24,619 nucleotides of DNA from SVQP01 sp045594445 (GCA_045594445.1 JAZNYL010000037.1:1-24619), one strand, 5' to 3'. Shown: positions 7,112 through 15,638, counted from the first letter of the stretch. Notes: a model not told the origin generated them from the letters alone. A program made the numbers and translations.

Positions 7112-7567
7112 ATGGCTAAATTGAGAATTGTAAAATACGGCGACGAGGTACTGCGCAAGACCTGCCGCCCCGTAGATACCGTTACCCCTCGCGTAAAAAC
7201 CCTGCTTGACGACATGGTGGAGACCATGCGCGCAGCCGATGGCTGCGGCCTTGCAGCACCCCAGGTGGGTGTTCTGCGCCGCATTGCGGTCGTGGAGGTT
7301 GAGCCCGGCGAGGTTTACGAGATGATCAACCCCAAGATCATTGCGCGCGCAGGCACGCAGGAAGAGACCGAGGGCTGCCTTTCCCTGCCCGGCAAGTGGG
7401 GCACGACGCGCAGACCCATGCACGTCACGGTGCGCTACACCAACCGCGACGGCGAAGTGGTAGAGGTTTCCGGCAGCGGCCTTTTGGCTCGCGCATTCTG
7501 CCACGAAATTGACCATCTGGACGGCGTGCTCTTTATCGACGAGGCGCTGGAAGTTGTGGAAGAATAA
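7112..7567 (+). CDS. def: peptide deformylase
   Basis: The 151-residue product removes the formyl group from nascent proteins. All three motifs are intact: GCGLAAPQ (44-51), EGCLS with the metal ligand C89, and HEIDH (131-135) with two His ligands and the catalytic Glu. The size and the short C-terminus suit a compact bacterial deformylase. An AAGGAG site at 7098-7103 precedes the ATG. It is followed 21 bases later by fmt, the enzyme that adds the formyl group it removes. A TATAAT word at 7086-7092 has no matching -35 box, so I do not call an internal promoter. Confidence 0.97.
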   Translation: MAKLRIVKYGDEVLRKTCRPVDTVTPRVKTLLDDMVETMRAADGCGLAAPQVGVLRRIAVVEVEPGEVYEMINPKIIARAGTQEETEGCLSLPGKWGTTRRPMHVTVRYTNRDGEVVEVSGSGLLARAFCHEIDHLDGVLFIDEALEVVEE

Positions 7568-7588
7568 TTTCCCCGCGGAGGTGACTTT

Positions 7589-8524
7589 ATGAAGATTTTA
7601 TTCATGGGTACGCCCGATTTTGCCGTCTTCACGCTGAGGGCTTTGGTGGAGCGCGGCGAGAACGTGATCGGTGTGGTCACACAGACAGACAAGCCGCGCG
7701 GACGCGGACACGAGATGATGCCCACGCCCGTAAAAGTGTATGCCGAGGAGCACAATATTCCCGTTTACCAACCCAAAACGCTGCGCGACGAGGCGTTTGC
7801 TTCCCTGCTTGCAAAGATTGATCCCGAGCTGATCGTGGTGGTGGCCTTTGGCAAAATTCTGCCCGTCAATGTGCTCGAATACCCCAAATACGGCTGCATC
7901 AACGTGCACGGCTCGCTGCTGCCCGCATATCGCGGTGCGGCGCCTATGCAACGCGCCATCATGGATGGCTGTGCCGAGACCGGCATTACCACCATGTATA
8001 TGGCCGAGGGGCTGGACACGGGCGACATGCTGCTCAAGGCATCCCTGCCCATTGATGAATCCGACAATTTTGAGACCGTTCACGACAAGTTGGGTGCGCT
8101 TGGCGCACAGACCATGCTTGACACTCTGGACGCTTTGCGTCAAGGCACACTCGTACCCGAGGTGCAGGACGATTCGCTTGCAAGCTACGCCAAGAAGATT
8201 GAGAAGAGCGACCTTTCACTTGATTTTTCGCTTGATGCACGCACGCTGCACAACTATATCCGCGGCACCTCGCCCATTCCCCTTTCCTTTACGCATCTGC
8301 CGAACGGCTCGCTGCTCAAGGTGTACGCCGCACGCGTTTACGACCAGGACAAGGTGCACACCGCAGCTCCCGGCACGGTTGTGGGTCTTGACGGCGAGAT
8401 TCTGGTTGCCTGCGGCAAGGGTACGCTTGCCCTCTGCCAGGTCATCCCGGAGGGCAAAAAGCGTATGGACGCTGCCGATTACATCCGTGGCAGAAAGCTG
8501 AATCTCGGAGATTTGCTATCCTGA
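7589..8524 (+). CDS. fmt: methionyl-tRNA formyltransferase
   Basis: The 311-residue product formylates initiator Met-tRNA with 10-formyltetrahydrofolate. It opens MKILFMGTPDFAVFTL. The catalytic residues N105 and H107 lie in CINVHGSLLPAYRGAAPMQR and D143 in GLDTGD. The C-terminal OB-fold region (about 205-311) binds tRNA. A GGAGGTG site lies 6 bases before the ATG. The TGA at 8522-8524 overlaps the ribosome site of the next gene, so the peptidase gene is closely linked. Confidence 0.97.
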   Translation: MKILFMGTPDFAVFTLRALVERGENVIGVVTQTDKPRGRGHEMMPTPVKVYAEEHNIPVYQPKTLRDEAFASLLAKIDPELIVVVAFGKILPVNVLEYPKYGCINVHGSLLPAYRGAAPMQRAIMDGCAETGITTMYMAEGLDTGDMLLKASLPIDESDNFETVHDKLGALGAQTMLDTLDALRQGTLVPEVQDDSLASYAKKIEKSDLSLDFSLDARTLHNYIRGTSPIPLSFTHLPNGSLLKVYAARVYDQDKVHTAAPGTVVGLDGEILVACGKGTLALCQVIPEGKKRMDAADYIRGRKLNLGDLLS

Positions 8525-8535
8525 AGGAGTTTTTT

Positions 8536-9264
8536 ATGTTTTATTATTCCTTTTTTGACTGGACCTTTATCATTCTGCTCCCTGCGCTGATCCTTGCGTT
8601 CATTGCACAGATCCGCGTCAAAAGCGCGTTTGAGGCAGGCAACAGAATCAAGACCTCGCATGGCATAACCGGTGCGGCCGCTGCACGCAAAATTCTGGAC
8701 GACAACGGCCTTTACCACATCTCGGTGGAGCGCGTGCGCGGGCATCTGACCGACCATTTTGATCCCAAGGAGGGTGTGATCCGTCTTTCCGAAAGCGTTT
8801 ACGACAGCACAAGCGCGGCTGCGGTTGGCGTGGCGGCCCACGAGGCAGGACACGCCGTGCAGTACGGCACCGATTATTTCCCCATCCGTCTGCGCGCCGC
8901 CATCATTCCCATTACCCGCTTCGGCTCGGTGCTGGCCATGCCCCTGTTTTTGATCGGTCTGTTCATTTCGTATTTCTATATTCAGGCAGCCTCCCCCATC
9001 TCCGACTTTTTCATGGTGGGCGGCATTGCGCTCTTTTCCTTCAGCACCCTGTTCCAGCTGATCACGCTGCCCGTGGAATTTAACGCCTCGCGCCGCGCGT
9101 TGGTCATTCTGGAGGAGTGGGGCACGCTAACCGAGGGCGAGCAGAGAGCCGCCAAGAGCGTGCTCAGCGCAGCAGCCCTGACCTACGTGGCGGCTCTTGC
9201 TACCTCGCTGGCGCAGCTTTTGCGCTTGCTTGCCATTTTTGGCGGAAGAAGAGGGCGCCGCTGA
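8536..9264 (+). CDS. membrane zinc metallopeptidase, YugP-like (Zn_peptidase_2)
   Basis: The 242-residue product has a membrane segment at about 7-25, then GNRIKTSHGITGAAAARKIL and the zinc site HEAGH (102-106). Two further membrane segments (about 127-147 and 158-179) follow, then EFNASRRAL with E181 as probable third ligand, and a hydrophobic C-terminal segment (about 210-236). This is the pattern of the YugP/DUF-type neutral zinc peptidases, whose substrate is unknown. The active site lies between the first two membrane segments. An AAGGAG site precedes the ATG. Its TGA overlaps the rsmB start as TGATG, indicating translational coupling. It occupies a slot between fmt and rsmB that B. subtilis lacks. 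Confidence 0.9.
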   Translation: MFYYSFFDWTFIILLPALILAFIAQIRVKSAFEAGNRIKTSHGITGAAAARKILDDNGLYHISVERVRGHLTDHFDPKEGVIRLSESVYDSTSAAAVGVAAHEAGHAVQYGTDYFPIRLRAAIIPITRFGSVLAMPLFLIGLFISYFYIQAASPISDFFMVGGIALFSFSTLFQLITLPVEFNASRRALVILEEWGTLTEGEQRAAKSVLSAAALTYVAALATSLAQLLRLLAIFGGRRGRR

Positions 9265-10586
9265 TGGAGCAGATGCAAAATCCTGCACGCGCGCTTGCGC
9301 TGCAGATTCTCAACCGCACCGATTCACAAGGGCAATACACCAATCTGGCGCTTGACGCCGCGCTCAAAAAAAGCTCCCTTTCCGCACCCGACAAGGCGCT
9401 TGTTACCATACTCGTGTACGGTGTGACCGAGCGCAGAATCACGCTTGATTATCTTGCGGACGCGCTTTCCTCGCGCCCCATGGAGACCCTGGACGGCACG
9501 GTGCGCAACCTTGTGCGCATGGGGCTTTATCAGCTCCGATATCTGGATCGCATTCCCGCGCACGCGGCCGTCAGCGAGACGGTTTCGCTTGCGCCCAGAC
9601 GCGCACGCGGCTTTGTCAATGCCGTGCTGCGTGAATATACCCGCCGCGGCGAGCAAATCCCCTTTCCCGATCCGACGACCGATCCCGACAGATACCTGTC
9701 GGTGACGTACTCGATTCCCGTGCCGCTTTGCCGCAAGCTGGTGGACGTTTTCGGCCGCGAGCGTGCCGAATCGGTCATGGAAGCCTTTGGACACGCACCG
9801 CCCGTGACGCTGCGCGTCAACACGCTCAAGACCTCTCCCGAGCAAATGGAGAGCGAGCTTTGCGAGCTTGGATTCCGCGTGCAAGCCTCGGACGTGCTGC
9901 CCACGGCACTCCGCGCGCCCGATTTTGTTCCCTCTGGCTCTCCGCAGCTGGAAAACGGACTGGCCTTTGTGCAGGACCTCGCCTCGCAGATCTGCGTGGA
10001 AGTGTTGGGCGCACAGCCGGGCGATACGGTGATCGACGCTTGCGCCTGCCCCGGCTCCAAAACCTTCGGCACGGCCATCCGCATGCAGAACAAGGGCAAG
10101 ATCCTTGCCTACGATCTGCACAAAAGCAAGCTTTCGCTGATTGAGAGCGGTGCTGCGCGCCTTGGTATTGACATCATTGAAGCGCGCGAGCGCGACGCGA
10201 GATTGCACGACCCTGAGCTGCGAGAATATGCCGATCGCGTGCTTTGCGACGTACCCTGCTCCGGCTTTGGCGTGCTTGGCAAAAAGCCCGAGATCCGCTA
10301 CAAGGATCTCTCGGACGCGGCTGCGCTGCCCGACATTCAGCTTGCCATTTTGCAAAACTGTTGCCGCTACGTCAAGAACGGCGGCGTGCTGGTTTACTCC
10401 ACCTGCACCATTTTCCCCGAGGAAAACGAGCAGAACGTGGCAAGATTTTTGGCATCTCACCCCGAGTTTGCCCCCGAGGATTTCAGCTTTGGCGGCATTT
10501 GCTCCAAGGACGGCATGCTGACGCTGACCCCCGATGTGCACGGCACGGACGGGTTCTTTATTGCGAAGCTGATCAAGAGAGCGTAA
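9264..10586 (+). CDS. rsmB: 16S rRNA m5C967 methyltransferase RsmB
   Basis: The 440-residue product has an N-terminal NusB-like RNA-binding domain (about 5-130) and a Rossmann methyltransferase domain (about 165-440). Motif I, DACACPGSK (258-266), binds AdoMet but differs from the usual DxCAAPGGK at two positions. The two catalytic cysteines are present: C332 in DVPCSGFG and C381 in YSTCTIFPEENE. The ATG at 9264 overlaps the preceding TGA; the longer frame to 9117 lies within the peptidase gene. An inverted repeat separates it from rlmN. Confidence 0.95.
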   Translation: MEQMQNPARALALQILNRTDSQGQYTNLALDAALKKSSLSAPDKALVTILVYGVTERRITLDYLADALSSRPMETLDGTVRNLVRMGLYQLRYLDRIPAHAAVSETVSLAPRRARGFVNAVLREYTRRGEQIPFPDPTTDPDRYLSVTYSIPVPLCRKLVDVFGRERAESVMEAFGHAPPVTLRVNTLKTSPEQMESELCELGFRVQASDVLPTALRAPDFVPSGSPQLENGLAFVQDLASQICVEVLGAQPGDTVIDACACPGSKTFGTAIRMQNKGKILAYDLHKSKLSLIESGAARLGIDIIEARERDARLHDPELREYADRVLCDVPCSGFGVLGKKPEIRYKDLSDAAALPDIQLAILQNCCRYVKNGGVLVYSTCTIFPEENEQNVARFLASHPEFAPEDFSFGGICSKDGMLTLTPDVHGTDGFFIAKLIKRA

Positions 10587-10607
10587 ATACATAAAAAATA
10601 CCTCTAC

Positions 10608-10680
10608 CGTAGGGGCGATTCACGAATCGCCCGACGTAATGTTTTAGGTGAACACGGGCGATTCGTGAATCGCCCCTACG
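10608..10680. repeat. 73-bp perfect inverted repeat between rsmB and rlmN
   Basis: A 26-base left arm (10608-10633) and its exact reverse complement (10655-10680) flank a 21-base loop. Each arm starts or ends with GTAGGGGCGATTC or its complement and is itself nearly palindromic around GGCGATTC/GAATCGCC, so three hairpins or a cruciform are possible. There is no T run, so it is not a normal terminator. It resembles the short dispersed REP/MITE-like elements of Clostridia that carry such words, and it ends 25 bases before the rlmN start codon. No transposase is encoded. Confidence 0.85.
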
Positions 10681-10705
10681 ATATGCAACAAATATGGAGA
10701 ACAGC

Positions 10706-11770
10706 ATGGAAAACATTCTCTCCCTGCTCCCCGAGGAGCTTGAGGCCTTAATGGCGCAGATCGGGGAGCCCAAATACCGCGCGAAACAGCTCTTTGCGGG
10801 GCTGCACAAGGGACTTGCCCCCGAGGAAATTTCCAACGTGGGTAAAAAGACGGTGGCAAAGCTTGCCGAAGTGACCACCTATCACTTGCCCACACCGCGC
10901 CGCCGCCTGGTCTCTGCCATTGACGGCACCATCAAATACTTATTTGAGCTATCTGACGGCAACTGCGTAGAGGCCGTTGTCATGCACTACAAGCACGGAT
11001 CCACCATCTGCATTTCCTCGCAGGTGGGCTGCCGCATGGGCTGCAAATTCTGCGCGTCCACCATTGGCGGACGCGTGCGCGATCTGACGCCCGCTGAGTT
11101 GATCGGTCAGGTGATCGCCGCGCAAAAGGACATGAGCGCACACGATCCCGAGGCCCGCATCGGCGGCATCGTCATGATGGGTATCGGAGAGCCCCTTGAC
11201 AACTTTGACAACGTGATCAAATTTTTGAAGCTCGTCAACGCAGAGGACGGCATTTGCATCGGCTACCGCCACATCTCGCTTTCCACCTGCGGCATTGTGG
11301 ACAAGATCTACGAGCTTGCCAAGCAGGACCTGCCCATCACGCTCTCGATCTCGCTGCACGCACCTGACGACACAACGCGCTCCTCAATCATGCCCATCAA
11401 CCAAAAATGGGGCGTAGACGAGCTTTTGCGTGCCTGCAAGGACTACTTTGCTGCCACGGGGCGTCGCATTTCCTTTGAATACACGCTGATCCGCGGTAAA
11501 AACGATTCGGTCGCCTCGGCCGAGCAGCTGGCAAGCGTGCTCAATTCCCGCCTGCGCTCGCGCAGCGAAACCATGCCCATTCACGTCAATCTCATTCCGG
11601 TCAACCCCGTGGAGGAATCCGGCTTTGACCGCTCGGAGGACAAGGCTGTCAAGGCGTTTGCGGCAGCTCTTGAGAAAAAGGGCATTCGCGCTACCGTGCG
11701 CCGTAAGCTGGGCGCGGACATCAACGCTTCTTGCGGTCAGTTGCGTCGCGCAGAGCAAAACAAGGCTTAA
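10706..11770 (+). CDS. rlmN: 23S rRNA/tRNA adenine C2-methyltransferase RlmN
   Basis: The 354-residue radical SAM enzyme methylates A2503 of 23S rRNA and A37 of some tRNAs. It has the cluster motif C109-x3-C113-x2-C116 (GCRMGCKFC) and the two family cysteines: C102 before it (ICISSQVGC) and the C-terminal methyl-carrier C343 in INASCGQLRRA. The N-terminal GEPKYRAKQLFAGLHKG is typical. The ATG at 10706 is preferred because GGAGA lies just before it and the protein then opens MENILSLLPEELEAL; an ATG at 10694 has no ribosome site. The inverted repeat upstream may affect its expression. Confidence 0.95.
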   Translation: MENILSLLPEELEALMAQIGEPKYRAKQLFAGLHKGLAPEEISNVGKKTVAKLAEVTTYHLPTPRRRLVSAIDGTIKYLFELSDGNCVEAVVMHYKHGSTICISSQVGCRMGCKFCASTIGGRVRDLTPAELIGQVIAAQKDMSAHDPEARIGGIVMMGIGEPLDNFDNVIKFLKLVNAEDGICIGYRHISLSTCGIVDKIYELAKQDLPITLSISLHAPDDTTRSSIMPINQKWGVDELLRACKDYFAATGRRISFEYTLIRGKNDSVASAEQLASVLNSRLRSRSETMPIHVNLIPVNPVEESGFDRSEDKAVKAFAAALEKKGIRATVRRKLGADINASCGQLRRAEQNKA

Positions 11771-11790
11771 CAAATAAGGACGGTTACAAT

Positions 11791-12753
11791 ATGGAGCTTA
11801 TCCATTGCGGAAGAATTATCAAAGGCGTTGGCGGGCTTTACCAAGTAAAGCTGCTGGAAAATACCCCTCTGCCCCAAGGGCTTGACGCGCAAGCATTCGT
11901 CCCTTGTCGCGCAAAAGGGGCTTTTCGTCATGAAAATCTGACGCCGTTGGTGGGAGATATCGTCTCCTTGGAATTCGAACAAAACGAAAACGGTACTCGC
12001 GAGGAGACTGCACTGATCTCGGATATCGCGCCGCGCAAGAACGCGCTGATCCGTCCGCCTCTTGCCAATCTGGACATCATGTTCGTCTCGTTTGCGGCCG
12101 CCAAGCCTGCGCCTGTGCTGGAGACGGTGGACAAGCTGATCTGTATTCTTGAGCACCACGGCATCACCCCCGTGGTGGTCATCACCAAGCAAGACGCAAA
12201 CCCCACTTATGCAAAGGAGCTTTGCGAGATCTACCGCAAGGCAGGCTTTGACACCTTTGTGACCAGCAGCAAGGACTCCTTTGGCATCGACGAGATCAAG
12301 GCGTATATCCATGCCAACTGCGAGGGCAAGATCTCTGCCTTTGCGGGCGCTTCGGGTGTGGGCAAATCCACGCTGCTCAACGCACTCTTCCCCTCGCTGG
12401 AGCTTTCCACGGGCGAGATCAGCCGCAAGATTGAGCGCGGCAAGCACACCACCCGCACGGTAGAGCTTTTCCGCATGCCCGGTACGCAAAACGGCTATAT
12501 TGCGGACACGCCCGGCTTTTCCATGCTGGACTTCGCCCGCTTCAACTTCTTTACCAAAGAGGATCTGCCCCTGACCATGCGCGAATTTGCGCCCTACCTC
12601 GGAAAATGCCGCTTTACCAAGTGCTCGCACACCAAGGAGCAGGGCTGCGCGATTCTGGAGGCGGTCAAGGACGGCATCATTCCTCCCTCGCGCCACGCAA
12701 GCTTTGTGGCCATTTACGACGTGCTCAAGAATAAGCACGAATGGGATACTTAA
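11791..12753 (+). CDS. rsgA: ribosome small-subunit maturation GTPase RsgA
   Basis: The 320-residue product is a circularly permuted GTPase that acts late in 30S assembly. An N-terminal OB fold (about 1-80) is followed by G4 TKQD (132-135), then G1 GASGVGKST (186-194) and G3 DTPG (239-242). The C-terminal zinc finger has C273, C278, H280 and C286. The order G4 before G1 is diagnostic. The ATG at 11791 has AAGGA upstream; the longer frame overlaps rlmN. In Bacillus prpC-prkC lies between rlmN and rsgA, and rpe follows rsgA; neither is found here. Confidence 0.96.
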   Translation: MELIHCGRIIKGVGGLYQVKLLENTPLPQGLDAQAFVPCRAKGAFRHENLTPLVGDIVSLEFEQNENGTREETALISDIAPRKNALIRPPLANLDIMFVSFAAAKPAPVLETVDKLICILEHHGITPVVVITKQDANPTYAKELCEIYRKAGFDTFVTSSKDSFGIDEIKAYIHANCEGKISAFAGASGVGKSTLLNALFPSLELSTGEISRKIERGKHTTRTVELFRMPGTQNGYIADTPGFSMLDFARFNFFTKEDLPLTMREFAPYLGKCRFTKCSHTKEQGCAILEAVKDGIIPPSRHASFVAIYDVLKNKHEWDT

Positions 12754-12768
12754 GAAGGAAGGACGACT

Positions 12769-13395
12769 ATGCGCGCTTTTATTTACGTAGGGGGTACGAT
12801 TTACCCCGAAAATATTACCGAGCACCCCAAGGGTGAAGATCTGCGCATCGCAGCTGACGGCGGCTACGCCAATGCAAAGCGACTCGGCGAGCGCATTGAT
12901 ATTGCGGTTGGCGACTTTGATTCCTTTGCAAAGCAGCAGATTGAGGACGGCGTTGAGCTCGTAGAGTTACCTGCCGAAAAGGATCTGACCGACTCGCAGG
13001 TCTGCATTGAGACCGCCGTCTCGCGCGGAGCAGATGAGATCATTCTCGTAGGCGGCCTTTCGGGCAGGCTGGATCACACGCTTGCCAATCTCTCTATTTT
13101 GCAGGACCTGCATGCGCGCCGCATTCACGGCTACATTACCGACGGCAACAACCGCGCGCACTATATCAAATCCACCAGCCACCTTGTGGCGCGCAGCGCG
13201 TACAAGTACCTCTCTCTGATTGCGGTGGACGAGACCTGCAAGGGCGTTTCGATCAAGGGCTGCAAATACGAGCTCAAGAATCAGCCCGTGCACCGCAGGC
13301 TGCAATTTGCCGTTTCCAATGAGATCACGGGCAACTGTGCGCTCGTTTCGGTCAAAAAGGGCGGACTTTACGTCATAGAATCGCGCGAAGCGTAA
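12769..13395 (+). CDS. thiN: thiamine diphosphokinase
   Basis: The 208-residue product transfers diphosphate from ATP to thiamine, giving the cofactor thiamine diphosphate. Motifs in order: AADGG (28-32), VGDFDS (47-52), KDLTDSQ (71-77) and GGLSGRLDHTLAN (95-107), then the C-terminal beta domain with GCKYELKNQ. An AAGGAAGGA site precedes the ATG 15 bases after rsgA. It keeps its Bacillus position just before spoVM. Confidence 0.94.
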   Translation: MRAFIYVGGTIYPENITEHPKGEDLRIAADGGYANAKRLGERIDIAVGDFDSFAKQQIEDGVELVELPAEKDLTDSQVCIETAVSRGADEIILVGGLSGRLDHTLANLSILQDLHARRIHGYITDGNNRAHYIKSTSHLVARSAYKYLSLIAVDETCKGVSIKGCKYELKNQPVHRRLQFAVSNEITGNCALVSVKKGGLYVIESREA

Positions 13396-13452
13396 CCAAA
13401 ACCCGCCATGCATCATATCCTTTTAGCAAAACGCGCCGAAAGGAGATCCTGC

Positions 13453-13530
13453 ATGAAAATTATTACGCTCAAAACTCCGAAATGCATTTCCGCAATCATT
13501 CGTTTTTTTACCAAGAATAAAACCCGATAG
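13453..13530 (+). CDS. spoVM: stage V sporulation protein SpoVM, 25 residues
   Basis: This very short gene has an excellent AAAGGAG site (13439-13445) 7 bases before its ATG. The peptide opens MKIITLKTPK and continues with an amphipathic helix CISAIIRFF before a basic end. SpoVM proteins are about 26 residues, begin similarly, and have a proline at position 9, which is present here. In B. subtilis SpoVM recognises the convex forespore membrane and recruits SpoIVA to start the spore coat. Position supports the call: spoVM follows thiN in B. subtilis too. Its TAG stop lies inside the ribosome site of ygiQ, so the two are closely linked. It implies a sporulating organism or recent descent from one. 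Confidence 0.85.
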   Translation: MKIITLKTPKCISAIIRFFTKNKTR

Positions 13531-13540
13531 GATGATATAA

Positions 13541-15559
13541 ATGACACAACAGGACATCAAAAACAAAGGATTTTTACCCATAAACGCCGCCGAAATGGCC
13601 GCGCTTGGATGGGATGCGCCCGATTTCGTGTACGTGACGGGTGACGCTTACGTGGATCACCCCTCGTTTGGCGTTTCCATTATCTCGCGCGTACTGGAGG
13701 ACGCCGGATTTCGCGTAGCCATTCTCTCGCAGCCCGATTACAAAAGCGCGGACGCCTTTCGCACCTTTGGCAGACCCAGACTCGGCTTTTTGGTGACGGC
13801 GGGCAACATTGACTCCATGGTGTCGCACTACACGGTTTCCAAGAAAAAACGTACGTACGACTACTATTCCCCCGGTGGCAAGATGGGCTTGCGCCCTGAC
13901 CGCGCTACCATCGTTTACTCCAACCGCATCCGCGAGGCCTACGGTGACGTGCCGATCATTCTGGGCGGTCTGGAGGCATCCCTGCGCCGCTTTGCCCACT
14001 ACGATTACTGGGAGGATCGCGTGCGCCGCTCGGTCTTGGTGGACAGCCGCGCCGACATTCTGACCTACGGCATGGGTGAAAAGATCCTTGTGCGCATCGC
14101 GCAGCTTTTGGATCGCGGCGTGCCGATCAAAAAGATCCGCGACGTGCGCGGAACGGTATGGCTGGGCAAGCCCGAGGACACGGTGCACTTCCCCATAGCC
14201 GCTACCTTTGATTACAACGAGCTCAAGACCGACAAGGCAGCCTACGCAAAGGCATTCGGCGTGCAATATAAGAATCAGGACAGCATTACCGGTAAGGCGA
14301 TCTGCGAATTATACGACGGCAAAATGCTGGTGCAAAACCCGCCCATGCAGCCGTTGGAGCGCGACGAGCTGGACGCGGTTTACGCCCTGCCCTATACACG
14401 TACTTACCACCCCTCTTACGAGAAGGACGGTGGCGTGCCCGGTATTGAAGAGGTGCGCTTTTCAATCACGCACAACCGCGGTTGCTTTGGCAGCTGCAAC
14501 TTCTGTGCGCTGGCCTTCCATCAAGGCCGCACCGTGCGCTCGCGCAGCATTGAGAGCTGCGTGGCAGAGGCCAAGAAAATTACCGAAATGCCCGATTTCA
14601 AGGGCTACATTCACGACGTGGGCGGACCGACCGCCAACTTCCGCGCGCCTGCCTGCCAAAAGCAGCTCTCGGACGGCGTTTGCCCCGGCAGAAAGTGTCT
14701 GGCGCCCAAGCCCTGCCCCAATCTGCAGGTGGATCACACCGAATACATCGAGCTGCTATCGCGCATTGAGGCGCTCCCGCGTGTCAAAAAGGTCTTTATC
14801 CGCTCGGGCATCCGATTCGACTATCTGCTGCTCGATAAGAGTGACGCCTTTTTCAAAAAGCTGGTTAAGGATCACGTATCCGGCCAGCTCAAGGTAGCTC
14901 CCGAGCATTGCTCCTCGCCCGTGCTTCGCGCCATGGGCAAGCCGGATTTCTCGGTTTACGAGCAATTCCGCGACAAATACTTTGACCTTTGCGCGGCCGT
15001 CGGCAAGGAGCAGTATCTCGTGCCCTATCTGATGTCCAGCCACCCCGGCTCGACGCTCAACGACGCAATAGAGCTGGCACTTTGCCTCAAGCGCCACCAC
15101 TACGCGCCCGAGCAGGTGCAGGATTATTATCCCTCGCCCGGTACGGCCTCTACCGTCATGTACTACACAGGCATCAACCCTCTGGACGGCAAGCAGGTTT
15201 ACGTGGCCACCGATTACCACGAAAAGCAGCTGCAGCGTGCATTGCTCCAATACAACCGCCCCGAAAACGCACCCATGGTGCGAGAGGCTCTGCAAAAGGC
15301 AGGCCGCGAGGATCTGATCGGCTACTCGGCAGATTGCCTGGTGCGCCCCGCAGGCGGCAGCGTGGCAGCGCGCGGCACAAAGCCCGGCGGTAAGGCGCAG
15401 GGTGCAAAGTCCACGCAAGGCAAAAAGCCCGCAGTCAAGAGCGGCGCAAAGCCTTCGGTAAAGCCCGCGACAAAATCGGGCGCAGCACCCGTGGCAAAGA
15501 CCGAAAAGAAAAAAACGACCTACAAGGCCGGCTGGGCAAAGCCCAAGAAAAAGAAGTAA
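13541..15559 (+). CDS. ygiQ: YgiQ-family radical SAM protein
   Basis: The 672-residue product has an N-terminal cobalamin-binding-like region (about 28-215), a radical SAM domain with C315-x3-C319-x2-C322 (GCFGSCNFC), and the C-terminal DUF3362-type region with APEHCSSPVLRAMGKPD and QDYYPSPGTASTVMYYTG. The reaction of the family is not established. From about residue 605 a Lys/Ala/Gly/Pro-rich tail follows, with repeated KPA, KSG and KPS words, ending AKPKKKK. It looks disordered and basic and may bind RNA or acidic partners. AGGA within the spoVM stop region serves as ribosome site. It is the last gene of the operon, and a terminator follows. Confidence 0.93.
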   Translation: MTQQDIKNKGFLPINAAEMAALGWDAPDFVYVTGDAYVDHPSFGVSIISRVLEDAGFRVAILSQPDYKSADAFRTFGRPRLGFLVTAGNIDSMVSHYTVSKKKRTYDYYSPGGKMGLRPDRATIVYSNRIREAYGDVPIILGGLEASLRRFAHYDYWEDRVRRSVLVDSRADILTYGMGEKILVRIAQLLDRGVPIKKIRDVRGTVWLGKPEDTVHFPIAATFDYNELKTDKAAYAKAFGVQYKNQDSITGKAICELYDGKMLVQNPPMQPLERDELDAVYALPYTRTYHPSYEKDGGVPGIEEVRFSITHNRGCFGSCNFCALAFHQGRTVRSRSIESCVAEAKKITEMPDFKGYIHDVGGPTANFRAPACQKQLSDGVCPGRKCLAPKPCPNLQVDHTEYIELLSRIEALPRVKKVFIRSGIRFDYLLLDKSDAFFKKLVKDHVSGQLKVAPEHCSSPVLRAMGKPDFSVYEQFRDKYFDLCAAVGKEQYLVPYLMSSHPGSTLNDAIELALCLKRHHYAPEQVQDYYPSPGTASTVMYYTGINPLDGKQVYVATDYHEKQLQRALLQYNRPENAPMVREALQKAGREDLIGYSADCLVRPAGGSVAARGTKPGGKAQGAKSTQGKKPAVKSGAKPSVKPATKSGAAPVAKTEKKKTTYKAGWAKPKKKK

Positions 15560-15595
15560 GCCCGGCAGGCGGAGAACCTATCGGCAAAACAAACG

Positions 15596-15628
15596 AAAGC
15601 AGAAGTCTTTAAAGGCTTCTGCTTTTTT
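15596..15628 (+). terminator. intrinsic terminator of the yicC-ygiQ operon
   Basis: A perfect 10-bp stem AAAGCAGAAG (15596-15605) pairs with CTTCTGCTTT (15616-15625) across a 10-base loop and runs into a T tract ending at 15628. It lies 36 bases after the ygiQ stop. Confidence 0.92.
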
Positions 15629-15638
15629 ATAGCCGAAG

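Noticed and set aside
5610..10592. Minus-strand frames of 373 and 422 codons opposite priA and rsmB
   Set aside because: Both are exact antisense shadows of well-conserved enzymes and show no recognisable protein pattern.
10608..10680. Inverted repeat as an intrinsic terminator between rsmB and rlmN
   Set aside because: Neither side has a T run and no promoter for rlmN is visible after it.
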